Under the pieces are notes generated by a model that saw only the letters and a list, made by a program, of their open reading frames with translations, searched no databases and was not told where the DNA came from. 56,747 bases of DNA from Corallococcus carmarthensis (GTDB lineage: Bacteria > Myxococcota > Myxococcia > Myxococcales > Myxococcaceae), in the NCBI RefSeq assembly GCF_003611695.1, contig NZ_RAWE01000045.1, forward strand, positions 1 to 56,747, in the 5' to 3' direction. This document shows, piece after piece, positions 26,704 to 35,075 of this stretch; positions within the stretch are counted from its first letter, which is position 1; each line of letters opens with the position of its first letter. A program made the position numbers and the translations under genes.

Positions 26704-28194
26704 ATGGCGTTCAATCTGATCGAAGCAGTCGGCTCACAGTTCATGCAGAAGGGATTGCTCCAGAAGATCAGCGGCTCGCTCGGCGAGGACCCGCAGGCGA
26801 CCACCAAGGCGCTGCCGGGCGCCATCGCCGCCGTGGCCGCGGGCGTCGCGGACCAGGGCGGAAACGAAGCCGGCGCCCACCGTCTGCTGTCGAAGCTCAA
26901 TGAGGGCGGTTACACCGGACCCGACGCGCCCGCGCGCCAGGGTGGCGTCGGCGAGGGGCTGCTCGACGAGGAGGAGAGCGGGAAGGGGATGCTGAGCGGC
27001 ATCTTCGGCAACAAGCTGGGCGGCATCACCGAGGGGCTCACGCGCTTCGGTGGGATGCGCAACGCCGGCTCGGCGACGCGGCTGTTGTCCCTGGCCGCGC
27101 CCATGCTGATGGGCGTCCTGGGCAAGCAGGTGCGTGACCAGCGCATGGGGTCGTCCGGGCTGATGCAGATGCTCAACGGCCAGCGCAACAACATCGCCGC
27201 CGCGCTGCCGGCGGGGCTGGGCGGCATCCTGGGCTTCGGCGGTGCGCGCCACGCGGTCGCGGAGGTCATCGAACCCCACCGCGAGACCGTGACGCAGGTC
27301 CGTGAGACGGCCCCCGTGCGGGAGGCCCACACCGTGCGCGAGACGACGTCCCGGCAGACCATCAACCGTCCGCCGGAGCGCAAGAAGAGCATCGCCGGCT
27401 GGGCCATTCCGCTGGCCCTGCTCGCGCTGGTCGTCCTCGCGTGGGGCGCCCTGCGCGGACGCAGGGAGGAGCGCCGGGCCCCGCAGGTGACCCGCACGAC
27501 ACCTCGGCCCGAGCAGAACCGCGTCGCGCAGGCCCCGCAGCCCGCTCAGCCCGCGCCGGCGACGCCTCCCGCGGCGCCGCCGCAGGCCACGCAGCCGACC
27601 CCGCCCGCGACGGGCGGCGCTGGCACGGTGGAGAACGAGGGCACGGGCGGCGCCGGTACCGAACCGAGCGAGAGCGCCAACATGGCGCAGGACGCGGGCA
27701 CCGGCGGCTCCGGTACCCAGGAGCAGGAGCCCGCGGGCGCCACCAGCGCCACGAAGCCGGAGGAGGAAGGCACTGGCGGTTCGGGCCAGGAGAAGATGCG
27801 CGCGAGCGACCCCAACAGCCTGCGTGAGGCCTTCGCAGGCCCGGGCGCGGAGCAGGGCTTCGTGCTGGAGGGCGTGGAGTTCAAGACGGGCTCGGCGCAG
27901 CTCACCTCGAAGAGCAAGCGCATGGTGGGCGAACTGGGCAACGTGCTGAAGGAGAAGACCGACACGCGCGTGCGCATCAAGGGCTTCACGGACTCCACCG
28001 GCAACCCGGACACCAACCGCCAGCTGTCGGAGACCCGCGCGGAGAGCGTGCGCAGCGCGCTGGTGCGCGACGGCGTGCCGGAGAACCGCATCGAGGTCAG
28101 CGGCGAGGGTGACGCGGATCCCATCGCCTCCAACGACAATCCCCAGGGCCGCGTGCAGAACCGCCGCATCGAGGTGCAGGTGCTCGGTCAGTAA
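26704..28194 (+). CDS. DUF937 domain fused to an OmpA-like peptidoglycan-binding domain
   Basis: The ATG at 26704 with GGGAGG 6 bases upstream gives 496 residues. Residues 1-210 form a DUF937-type helical, glycine-rich domain (MAFNLIEAVGSQF..., later MLNGQRNNIAAALPAGLGG). A basic segment and one membrane helix near 233-253 follow (WAIPLALLALVVLAWGALRG). A Pro/Ala/Gln-rich spacer carries repeated GTGG(A/S)GT units. An OmpA domain fills the last 120 residues (GVEFKTGSAQLTSKSKRM, TDSTGNPDTNRQLSETRAES, NRRIEV). The protein would sit in the inner membrane and grip peptidoglycan. The role of DUF937 is unknown. Confidence 0.85.
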   Translation: MAFNLIEAVGSQFMQKGLLQKISGSLGEDPQATTKALPGAIAAVAAGVADQGGNEAGAHRLLSKLNEGGYTGPDAPARQGGVGEGLLDEEESGKGMLSGIFGNKLGGITEGLTRFGGMRNAGSATRLLSLAAPMLMGVLGKQVRDQRMGSSGLMQMLNGQRNNIAAALPAGLGGILGFGGARHAVAEVIEPHRETVTQVRETAPVREAHTVRETTSRQTINRPPERKKSIAGWAIPLALLALVVLAWGALRGRREERRAPQVTRTTPRPEQNRVAQAPQPAQPAPATPPAAPPQATQPTPPATGGAGTVENEGTGGAGTEPSESANMAQDAGTGGSGTQEQEPAGATSATKPEEEGTGGSGQEKMRASDPNSLREAFAGPGAEQGFVLEGVEFKTGSAQLTSKSKRMVGELGNVLKEKTDTRVRIKGFTDSTGNPDTNRQLSETRAESVRSALVRDGVPENRIEVSGEGDADPIASNDNPQGRVQNRRIEVQVLGQ

Positions 28195-28215
28195 TCCCCC
28201 GGGCACGCGGTCCCG

Positions 28216-28251
28216 GCGGCGTCCGGTCCTCACGCGAGGGCCGGGCGCCGC
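28216..28251. terminator. Bidirectional terminator between convergent genes
   Basis: A 16-bp stem with two T-G wobble pairs (arm 28216-28231 with arm 28236-28251) encloses the loop ACGC. It fills the 60-base gap between the DUF937-OmpA and DUF72 genes. There is no T run, but stability should be high. Confidence 0.65.
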
Positions 28252-28254
28252 TGT

Positions 28255-29031
28255 CTACGTCACGGCGGACGGCTCTGGCTGGTGCAGCGGTTCACCCAGG
28301 AGCTCCGCCAGGTCGAACGCGTCCAGGAGCGCATGGCCCTTCAGGTCGTTGTTGAAGAACACCCAGGCCGTCCGGCCCGCGTCGCGCCACGCCGTCAAAT
28401 CGTTCGCCACCCGTTGGAGCGCACGCCGTCCATAGCGGCCCTCGTAGCGCGAGCGCGCGCCGTGGAAGCGCAGGTAGCGGAAGCCTCCGGTGGGGTGGGG
28501 CACCGGCGCGTCCACGAGGTCGTGCTCGCACACCGCCGCGCCATACGCCTCCAGCACCGCGAGCACCTCCGGGTGGTACCAGGCCGCGTGCCGGAACTCG
28601 AAGACGTGCCGCACGCCGCCGGGCAGGTGGGCAAGGAAGCGCTCCAGCCGCTCGGGGTCTGGCTGCTTCATCGTCGGTGGCAGCTGCCAGAGGATGGGCC
28701 CCAGCCGGCTGCCCAGCCGCAGCACCCGCGAGTGGAAGCGCTCCACGCCCTCGCCCACCTCCGTGAGCCGCTTCAGGTGCGTGAGGAAGCGGCTGCCCTT
28801 GCATGCGAAGCGGAACCCGCGCGGCACCTGATCGCGCCAGCCATCCACGGCGGCTTCCGTGGGCAGGCGGTAGAACGTGGCGTTGATCTCCACGGTGGAG
28901 AACACGCGCGCGTAGTAGGGGAGCCAGCGGCGGGCCGGCAGCCCGTCCGGATAGAAGAGCCCCTTCCAGTGCTTGTAGACGTACCCGCTGGTTCCCAGGT
29001 GGATGGGCGCCATGTGCTGGAGGATGGGCAT
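28255..29031 (-). CDS. DUF72 (YecE-like) protein
   Basis: This is a TIM-barrel-like protein of the DUF72/YecE family whose biochemical role is not established. The family start motif IHLGTSGYVYKHWKG is at the N-terminus. YARVFSTVEINATFYRLP, FACKGSRFLTHLKRL and the late WVFFNNDLKGHA match the conserved blocks. I give the ATG at 29031 (258 residues); the ATG at 29013 is equally possible, and neither has a strong ribosome site. It is divergent from lipA with about 140 bases between them, and may share its regulatory DNA. Confidence 0.88.
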   Translation of the reverse strand: MPILQHMAPIHLGTSGYVYKHWKGLFYPDGLPARRWLPYYARVFSTVEINATFYRLPTEAAVDGWRDQVPRGFRFACKGSRFLTHLKRLTEVGEGVERFHSRVLRLGSRLGPILWQLPPTMKQPDPERLERFLAHLPGGVRHVFEFRHAAWYHPEVLAVLEAYGAAVCEHDLVDAPVPHPTGGFRYLRFHGARSRYEGRYGRRALQRVANDLTAWRDAGRTAWVFFNNDLKGHALLDAFDLAELLGEPLHQPEPSAVT

Positions 29032-29104
29032 GGTCCGCCCCGCGTGGCCGCGCCCTGTCCACCGCGTTACACCTCCCGGAAGTTGTCCTCGGGGTAGGCC
29101 CGCG

Positions 29105-29121
29105 CTAACGCGAGGCGTTAG
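29105..29121. promoter_or_regulatory. Inverted repeat between DUF72 and lipA, possible operator
   Basis: Perfect 7-base arms CTAACGC and GCGTTAG are separated by GAG. The repeat lies just upstream of the putative lipA -35 box and in the divergent promoter region, a typical place for a dimeric regulator. No regulator is identified. Confidence 0.4.
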
Positions 29122-29131
29122 GGCTTCACGC

Positions 29132-29159
29132 TTGACCCTGCTTTCACCCACCCTCTAGA
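29132..29159 (+). promoter_or_regulatory. Putative sigma-70-type promoter for the lipA operon
   Basis: TTGACC at 29132-29137 and TCTAGA at 29154-29159 are 16 bases apart. Transcription would start about 29166, only about 7 bases before the lipA ATG, so the mRNA would be nearly leaderless and lose the GAAGG at 29158. That makes the call uncertain. Confidence 0.35.
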
Positions 29160-29172
29160 AGGCCCGCGACCC

Positions 29173-30102
29173 ATGGCGACTCCCGACCGGTTCCCCCTCC
29201 CACAGGTCTCAGACAGCACCCGGAAGCCCGAGTGGTTGAAGGTGCGCCTGCCGCATGGCGAAGGCTATGAGCGGGTGAAGGCCATCGTGAAGCGGGTGGG
29301 GCTGTCCACGGTGTGCGAAGAGGCCCGCTGCCCGAACATCGCCGAGTGCTGGGGCGGAGGCACCGCCACGGTGATGCTGATGGGCGAGGTCTGCACGCGC
29401 GCCTGCCGCTTCTGCCACGTGAAGGTGGGGGCGCCCCCGCCGCTGGATCCGATGGAGCCCATCCATCTGGCGCAGGCGGTGAAGGAGATGGACCTCGAGT
29501 ACATCGTCGTCACGTCGGTGAACCGCGACGACCGTCCGGACGGAGGCGCCGGCCACTTCGCGTCCGCCATCCGGGAGCTGCGCAAGGAGAGCCCGCGCAC
29601 GATCGTGGAGGTCCTCATCCCCGACTTCAAGGGGAAGGAAGAGGACCTGGCCACGGTGGCGCAGGCGAAGCCGCACGTGGTGGCGCACAACGTGGAGACG
29701 GTGGAGCGGCTGACGCCGACGGTGCGAGACCGCCGCGCCACGTACCGCCAGTCCCTGCGCGTGCTGGAGTACCTGAAGAACCGCCCGGAGAAGGTCTACA
29801 CCAAGACGTCCGTCATGGTGGGCCTGGGCGAGACGGACGCGGAGCTGGAGCGCACGTTCAAGGACCTGCGCGACGTGGGCGTGGACGTGCTCACGCTGGG
29901 CCAGTACCTGCAGCCGTCGCAGTACCACCTGCGCGTGGAGCGCTTCGTGACGCCCGCGCAGTTCGAAGCCTACAAGGCGCTGGCGGAGTCCTTCGGATTC
30001 CTCTACGTGGCATCGGGGCCGCTGGTGCGCTCCAGCTACCGCGCCGCCGAGTTCTTCATGAAGGGCCTGATGGAGCGCGAGCGCGTCGAGCGACTCGGCT
30101 GA
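29173..30102 (+). CDS. lipA: Lipoyl synthase
   Basis: This radical SAM enzyme inserts two sulfurs into protein-bound octanoyl groups. The auxiliary cluster ligands are C48, C53 and C59 (CEEARCPNIAEC). The radical SAM CxxxCxxC is C74, C78, C81 (CTRACRFC). The C-terminal RSSY needed for the auxiliary cluster is present in LVRSSYRAAEF. The 309 residues fit. It heads a same-strand run with an E2, an AAA-like protein and lipB, so the window encodes octanoyl transfer, sulfur insertion and one lipoylated substrate together. Confidence 0.97.
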   Translation: MATPDRFPLPQVSDSTRKPEWLKVRLPHGEGYERVKAIVKRVGLSTVCEEARCPNIAECWGGGTATVMLMGEVCTRACRFCHVKVGAPPPLDPMEPIHLAQAVKEMDLEYIVVTSVNRDDRPDGGAGHFASAIRELRKESPRTIVEVLIPDFKGKEEDLATVAQAKPHVVAHNVETVERLTPTVRDRRATYRQSLRVLEYLKNRPEKVYTKTSVMVGLGETDAELERTFKDLRDVGVDVLTLGQYLQPSQYHLRVERFVTPAQFEAYKALAESFGFLYVASGPLVRSSYRAAEFFMKGLMERERVERLG

Positions 30103-30145
30103 CCGGACGCACCCCTTCCCCAACCCCAGAGAGACATTCCCCCTC

Positions 30146-31417
30146 ATGGCGACTTTCGAATTCAAGCTCCCGGATCTCGGCGAAGGCGTGGCGGAGGGTG
30201 AGCTCGTGAAGTGGCACGTCAAGGAGGGCGACCTGGTGAAGGAAGACCAGGTGCTCGCCGAGGTGATGACGGACAAGGCCACGGTCACCGTGCCCACCCC
30301 CCACGCCGGCCGCGTCGTGAAGACGCACGGCCGCGAGGGCGACATGGCGAAGGTGCACCAGCTGCTGGTGACGCTGGAGCTGGAGGGGAGCGCTCCCGCG
30401 GCGGCGGCCTCCGCGTCGCATGGTGCCCCGGCGGCGGCCGCGGCTCCCTCGGCTCCGGCTTCGAGCCCCGCGCAGTCCGCGGCTCCGGCTTCGGCCACGA
30501 AGGTGCTGGCCACGCCCGTCACGCGCCGCATGGCGCGCGAGCACGGCCTGGACCTGGCGGAGATCTCCGGCTCGGGGCCTCAGGGCCGCGTGACGAAGGC
30601 GGACGTGGTGGCGGCGCTGGAGGGTGGCAACGGCGCGGCGAAGAAGAACGAGGTCGCTGCTCCCGCGCCCCAGGCCGCGCGTCCGGCGGCGCCGCTGTCG
30701 GCGGGGAAGGGCGACGAGCGCATCGCGCTGCGCGGCCTGCGCAAGAAGATCGCCGAGAAGATGGTGCGCTCGAAGTTCACGATGCCGCACTTCGCGTTCG
30801 TGGAGGAGGTGGACGCCACGGACCTGGTCGCGCTGCGCACGCGGCTCAACAGCCAGCTGGCGGCGGCGGGTGACGGCACGAAGCTCACCTACCTGCCGTT
30901 CATCGTGAAGGCGACCATCGCGGCGATGAAGAAGTTCCCGCACCTCAACGCGAACTTCGACGAGGCGTCGCAGGAGCTGGTGGTGCGTGGCGACTACAAC
31001 ATCGGCATCGCGGTGGCCACGCCGGACGGCCTCACGGTGGCGGTGGTGCGCAACGCGGATCAGCTCACGCTGGGCGAGCTGGCGAAGGAGATCACCCGCC
31101 TGAGCGTCGCGGCGCGCGACCGCAAGCTGAAGATGGAGGAGCTGACGGGCGGCACCTTCACCATCACCTCGCTGGGGCAGAGCGGCGGCCTGTTCGCCAC
31201 GCCCATCCTGAACCACCCCGAGGTGGGCATCCTGGGCGTTCACAAGCTGAAGAAGCGCCCGGCGGTGAAGAACGACCAGGTGGTGGTCCGGGACATGATG
31301 AACCTGTCGCTGTCCTGCGACCACCGCGTCATCGACGGCGACGTCGCGGCGAGCTTCGTGTACGAGATCATCAAGTACCTGGAAGCGCCGGACCTGTTGT
31401 TCCTCGCGATGGCGTGA
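30146..31417 (+). CDS. 2-oxoacid dehydrogenase E2 (lipoyl acyltransferase)
   Basis: This is the core acyltransferase of a pyruvate or branched-chain 2-oxoacid dehydrogenase complex. The lipoyl domain covers residues 1-80, with lipoylated K44 in MTDKATV. An Ala/Pro/Ser hinge follows. The E1/E3-binding domain is at about 118-155 (ATPVTRRMAREHGLDL). The catalytic domain runs from about 185, with H393 and D397 in DHRVIDG. It has a single lipoyl domain, and the LPDLGEGVAEGE start is more like branched-chain E2, but pyruvate cannot be excluded. It is 43 bases after lipA. E1 genes are absent from the window; E3 may be lpdA at 174. Confidence 0.92.
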   Translation: MATFEFKLPDLGEGVAEGELVKWHVKEGDLVKEDQVLAEVMTDKATVTVPTPHAGRVVKTHGREGDMAKVHQLLVTLELEGSAPAAAASASHGAPAAAAAPSAPASSPAQSAAPASATKVLATPVTRRMAREHGLDLAEISGSGPQGRVTKADVVAALEGGNGAAKKNEVAAPAPQAARPAAPLSAGKGDERIALRGLRKKIAEKMVRSKFTMPHFAFVEEVDATDLVALRTRLNSQLAAAGDGTKLTYLPFIVKATIAAMKKFPHLNANFDEASQELVVRGDYNIGIAVATPDGLTVAVVRNADQLTLGELAKEITRLSVAARDRKLKMEELTGGTFTITSLGQSGGLFATPILNHPEVGILGVHKLKKRPAVKNDQVVVRDMMNLSLSCDHRVIDGDVAASFVYEIIKYLEAPDLLFLAMA

Positions 31418-31518
31418 GGACACACGCGTCGCGGGGCTCACCCGACCGCTCCTGCTCCGGGGGGCGGCCGGGATGCGGGGGACTTCCGGAACAGAAACGC
31501 TGAAGGCGGGCATCCGCG

Positions 31519-33099
31519 ATGGCCGACAATCCCCGTGAGTTGATCCGCGCCGCGCAGACCGCCGAGCTCCAGGGAGACCGTGCGCGCGCGGCGGAGTGCC
31601 TGGAGCAGGCCGCCGCCCTCTATCAGCGCTCCGGTCACACCTCGCGCGCCTCGCAGCTCTTGCGGCAGGCGCGCCAGTTGAAGGCCCGCGCTCCGGACGT
31701 CAGCCCGGCCTTCACCGCGGCGATGACCGGAGGCAAGGACGTGGCGGCCTTCCGCGCGGTGAGCTGGAGCGACGCGGTCAACGACAAGGCCGACGTCGTG
31801 GCCCACACGCTGGACGCCCATGGGGACCCCACCGTGACCGGCGGCACGCCGCTCGCGGCGGAGCCCGGCCTGCCCCGGCTCGCCGGAAGGATCGCCACCG
31901 TTGGTGCCCCGTCAGCCTCCGAGGCCATCACGCTGCACGACGGGCCGCCTTCCACGACCGCCACGGACACCGCTCCCGACAGTGCCGATGAAGGCGCTCC
32001 GCGGCACTCTGGAGACGACGTCGTCGTTCCAGGCGGCATGCTGCTTCCTCCCGAAGAGGACGCGTTCATCCCCGCCACCGGGCTGCTGCGGGCTTCGGGC
32101 GCCGAGGACGTCGTCGTTCCCGGCGGGCTCCTGCGTCCACCGGAGGAGGACACCGCGTCCGCGCCCGCTGAACCCGCGCGGGGCCGGCGCCGCGAGAAGC
32201 GCATCATCGAGCGGGGCCCCACCCGCGCGGATCCGGCTTTGGATGCGTGGTGCTCGTTCTGCTGCCGCCCCCGGGGCGAGGTGGGCGACCTGGTGGCGGG
32301 CCCGGCTGGCGCGTTCATCTGCAAGGGTTGCCTGGGCGAATCCCAGGGCCTCCTGGGCGACGTCGTCGCTCCGCCCCCCGTGCGCAAGCCCGTGGTGGAG
32401 GAGCCGCGCGCCGGTGCCGTGGAGATGGTGGGCCACGACGAATTGAAGACCCTGCTGGAGCGCACGCATCAAGCAGGCGCGCGCTGCCTGCTGCTCGTGG
32501 GCCCGGAGGGCTGCGGCAAGAGCCTCTTCTTCCAGTCGCTCCAGCGGCGCGGCCAGGGCGTACTCGCGTCCGTGGAGACATTGGAGTCCACGCCGGGCAC
32601 GGAGCCGCTCCTCGTGGAGGACGTGGACCGCCTGGAGTCCGGCGTCCAGGCCGCGCTGGCAACGTTCCTCGCAAGCCACCCACAGCGCGCGGTGGTGATG
32701 AGCGCTCGCGGCTCCGTGTCGTCGCTGGGCCTGTGGGTGCGAGGGGAGGGTGGCAGCCTGCCCGTCCCCACCACCGCGGGCATGCTCGAAGCGGTGCAGG
32801 GCGCCGTGCCGGTGTCCCTGCTGGAGCGCGTGCAGGTGCTGCTGCCGGTGCGCCGTCCCACGGTGCCGGAGCTGGTCGAAGTGGCCCGCCGCTCCCTGGC
32901 CCTGCGCCAGCCGGCGGTGACGCTGTCGGAAGAAGTCCTGGGCGCGTTCGCCGCCGAAGCGGTCCGCTCCCCGCGCGCGGGGCATGAGCTCCAGGCGCTC
33001 CTGTCGCGCGTCTACGCGGGCAGCTGGAGCCTGGAAGCGGCGCAGACGCCCGCCGCGCCATCCCAAAACCCACGAGGGGGGCGAAAGGGATCACCATGA
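31519..33099 (+). CDS. Protein with ClpX-type zinc finger and AAA-like ATPase domain
   Basis: I recognise the parts, not the whole. The 526-residue protein starts with a TPR-like helical pair (about 1-55, ELIRAAQTAELQGDRARAAE). A low-complexity region carries a repeated DVVVPGG(M/L)L(L/R)PPEED motif. At 245-271 is a four-Cys zinc module (C245-x2-C248, C268-x2-C271) with LVAGPAG, closely like the ClpX N-terminal finger. A Walker A (GPEGCGKS, 328-335), a Walker B-like LLVEDVDRL and a sensor-2-like RAGHELQAL follow. It lies between E2 and lipB, and its stop overlaps the lipB ATG by 4 bases. It may be an AAA+ regulator or a substrate adaptor linked to the lipoylation operon, which is inference. 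Confidence 0.75.
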   Translation: MADNPRELIRAAQTAELQGDRARAAECLEQAAALYQRSGHTSRASQLLRQARQLKARAPDVSPAFTAAMTGGKDVAAFRAVSWSDAVNDKADVVAHTLDAHGDPTVTGGTPLAAEPGLPRLAGRIATVGAPSASEAITLHDGPPSTTATDTAPDSADEGAPRHSGDDVVVPGGMLLPPEEDAFIPATGLLRASGAEDVVVPGGLLRPPEEDTASAPAEPARGRRREKRIIERGPTRADPALDAWCSFCCRPRGEVGDLVAGPAGAFICKGCLGESQGLLGDVVAPPPVRKPVVEEPRAGAVEMVGHDELKTLLERTHQAGARCLLLVGPEGCGKSLFFQSLQRRGQGVLASVETLESTPGTEPLLVEDVDRLESGVQAALATFLASHPQRAVVMSARGSVSSLGLWVRGEGGSLPVPTTAGMLEAVQGAVPVSLLERVQVLLPVRRPTVPELVEVARRSLALRQPAVTLSEEVLGAFAAEAVRSPRAGHELQALLSRVYAGSWSLEAAQTPAAPSQNPRGGRKGSP

Positions 33100-34181
33100 A
33101 CACGCTCACCGTCTTCCGCCTGGGCCGGGTGGAGTACGAGGACGGACTGAAGCTGATGCACCTGTTCGGCGAGGCCCGCCTGCAGGAGCTCATCGGGGAC
33201 GCGCTGCTGCTGCTGGAGCACCCGCCCGTCCTCACGCTGGGCCGCGCCGCGAAGCGCGAGAACATCACCGCCACGGACGCGCGCCTCGCGGAAGAGGGCG
33301 TGGAGGTGTTCGACACCAACCGCGGCGGCGACGTCACCTACCACGGCCCCGGACAGGTGGTGGGCTACCCCATCCTCCTGCTGCCTGAGGACCGCCGCGA
33401 CGTGCGCCGCTACGTGCGCGACGTGGAGCGAGGCCTCATCCAGACGCTCGCGGGCTTCGGCCTCACCGCGGGCGCCATCCCCAAGTGGCCGGGCGTGTGG
33501 CTGGGGCACGAGGGCTCGCCGGACGCGCGGAAGATTGGCGCCATTGGCGTGCACCTGTCGCGCTGGCTCACCACGCACGGCTTCGCGCTCAACGTGAACA
33601 CGAACCTGGAGCACTTCCAGCTCATCGTCCCGTGTGGCATCCGCGAAGCGGGCGTCACGTCCATGCAGCGCGAGCTGGGCCACGCCGTGTCCGTCCCGGA
33701 CGTGGAGGAGGCGCTCGCGCGCGAGTTCACCCAGGTCTTCGACGCACGGCGCGTGGACGGCACGGTGGACCTGCGCACGGTGAGCGTCGCCGTGGTGCAC
33801 GGCCGGGGCCCGGAAGCGCGCGTGTTGCTGCTGCGCCGGACGCCGGAGCGCGGCGGCTTCTGGCAGACGGTGACCGGGCGCCTGGAGCCGGGCGAGTCCC
33901 CCACGGAGGCCGCGCGCCGCGAGGTGGCGGAGGAGACGGGCCTCACGCTTCCCGTCGTGGACCTGGCCTACCGCCACGCGTTCGCGCTGGGAGAAGCGCT
34001 GCCGCCCAGGCTGGTGGAGGAGCACGGCTTCGCGGTGCACGCCGCGCCGGACACGCAGGTGCGCCTGGGCCCGGAGCACGACGCCTTCGAGTGGGTGGAC
34101 GTGCCCACCGCCCTCGCGCGGCTGCCCTTCCGGGGCCTGCGCGAGACGGTGACCCGGGCGCTGCTGGCGCCCGGGCAGTGA
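33096..34181 (+). CDS. lipB: Octanoyltransferase LipB fused to a Nudix hydrolase
   Basis: LipB moves octanoyl groups from acyl carrier protein to lipoyl domains. Residues 1 to about 215 form LipB: RGGDVTYHGPGQ, catalytic K146 in RKIGAIGVH and C180 in PCGI. From about 225 to 361 the same chain carries a Nudix domain with a complete box at 261-283 (GRLEPGESPTEAARREVAEE followed by TGL), expected to hydrolyse a nucleoside diphosphate linked to another moiety. LipB alone is about 210-240 residues, so the 361 residues are a true fusion with no frameshift. AAGGGA lies 5 bases before the ATG. The start overlaps the upstream stop (ATGA). Confidence 0.93.
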   Translation: MNTLTVFRLGRVEYEDGLKLMHLFGEARLQELIGDALLLLEHPPVLTLGRAAKRENITATDARLAEEGVEVFDTNRGGDVTYHGPGQVVGYPILLLPEDRRDVRRYVRDVERGLIQTLAGFGLTAGAIPKWPGVWLGHEGSPDARKIGAIGVHLSRWLTTHGFALNVNTNLEHFQLIVPCGIREAGVTSMQRELGHAVSVPDVEEALAREFTQVFDARRVDGTVDLRTVSVAVVHGRGPEARVLLLRRTPERGGFWQTVTGRLEPGESPTEAARREVAEETGLTLPVVDLAYRHAFALGEALPPRLVEEHGFAVHAAPDTQVRLGPEHDAFEWVDVPTALARLPFRGLRETVTRALLAPGQ

Positions 34182-34187
34182 CGCCCG

Positions 34188-35075
34188 CTACAGCTGGATG
34201 ACCATCGCTTCCTTCGCGGCGATGGAGTCCTTGCGCTGCTTGCGCACCTCGCGCAGCAGCTTGTCCATGGCCGCGTCGTCGCGGCCCGGATCGTGGTGGA
34301 AGAGCACCAGCTGCTTCACCTCGCTGGCGTCCGCCGCGCGCACCGCCGCCTCCCAGGTGGAGTGGCCCCAGCCCGTGCGGCCGCGGTACTCGTCCTCCGT
34401 GTACATGGAGTCGTAGATGAGCGCGTCCGCGCCGCGCGCGAAGTCGAACAGCTTCGCGTCCAGCGCGGTGCCGTGCTCCACGTCCGTCGCGTACACCAGC
34501 GAGCGCCCGCCGAAGTCCACCCGGTAGCCCACGTTGCCGCCCGGATGGTTCAGCTCCAGCGTGCGCACCGTGGCCTTGCCCACCGGGATGTCCTCGCCCA
34601 CCACCACGTCCCGGTACGCCAGGCGCGTGCGGAACACCTCCTCCGCCGTCACCGGGAAGTAGGGGTGCACCATCTGCCCGGCCAATATCTGCTTGAGCGA
34701 CTTGCCGTCCCGAGGTGAGCCGTACAGCGTCACGTCGTTCGCCGGAGAGAACATCGGCGAGAAGAACGGCAGGCCCTGCAGGTGGTCGTAGTGGTAGTGC
34801 GAGATGAAGATGGACGCCTTGACGGGCTTTCGCGTCGCCACCAGCGCATCCCCCAGCCCGCGCGCTCCAGAGCCCAGGTCGAAGATGAGCAGCTCATCCC
34901 CACAGCGGACCTCCACGCACGGCGTGTTGCCGCCGTAGCGCTTCGTCGCCGGGCCTGGCGCGGGGATGGACCCGCGCACCCCCCAGAAGCGCACCTCGAA
35001 GCGCGCGGTGCTCCGCCGTGCCGGGCGCTCAGCCGGCTTTGGCTTCCGTGTCGTCGTCCTCCGCGAAGAGCTCAA
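34188..35075 (-). CDS. Metallo-beta-lactamase-fold hydrolase
   Basis: This is a zinc-dependent MBL-fold enzyme of about 295 residues. GGNTPCVEV and FDLGSGARGLG are followed by the metal motif H93-Y-H95-Y-D97-H98. Later blocks are NHPGGNVGYR, YATDVEHG, LIYDSMYTEDEY and a final VLFHHDP. The arrangement is like RNase Z/phosphodiesterase-type MBL proteins; the substrate is unknown. The start is uncertain: the only upstream candidate covering the domain is TTG at 35075, which overlaps the 3' end of ribA by 47 bases. The N-terminus from there is basic (SSSRRTTTRKPKP). Likely co-transcribed with ribA. Confidence 0.82.
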   Translation of the reverse strand: MSSSRRTTTRKPKPAERPARRSTARFEVRFWGVRGSIPAPGPATKRYGGNTPCVEVRCGDELLIFDLGSGARGLGDALVATRKPVKASIFISHYHYDHLQGLPFFSPMFSPANDVTLYGSPRDGKSLKQILAGQMVHPYFPVTAEEVFRTRLAYRDVVVGEDIPVGKATVRTLELNHPGGNVGYRVDFGGRSLVYATDVEHGTALDAKLFDFARGADALIYDSMYTEDEYRGRTGWGHSTWEAAVRAADASEVKQLVLFHHDPGRDDAAMDKLLREVRKQRKDSIAAKEAMVIQL

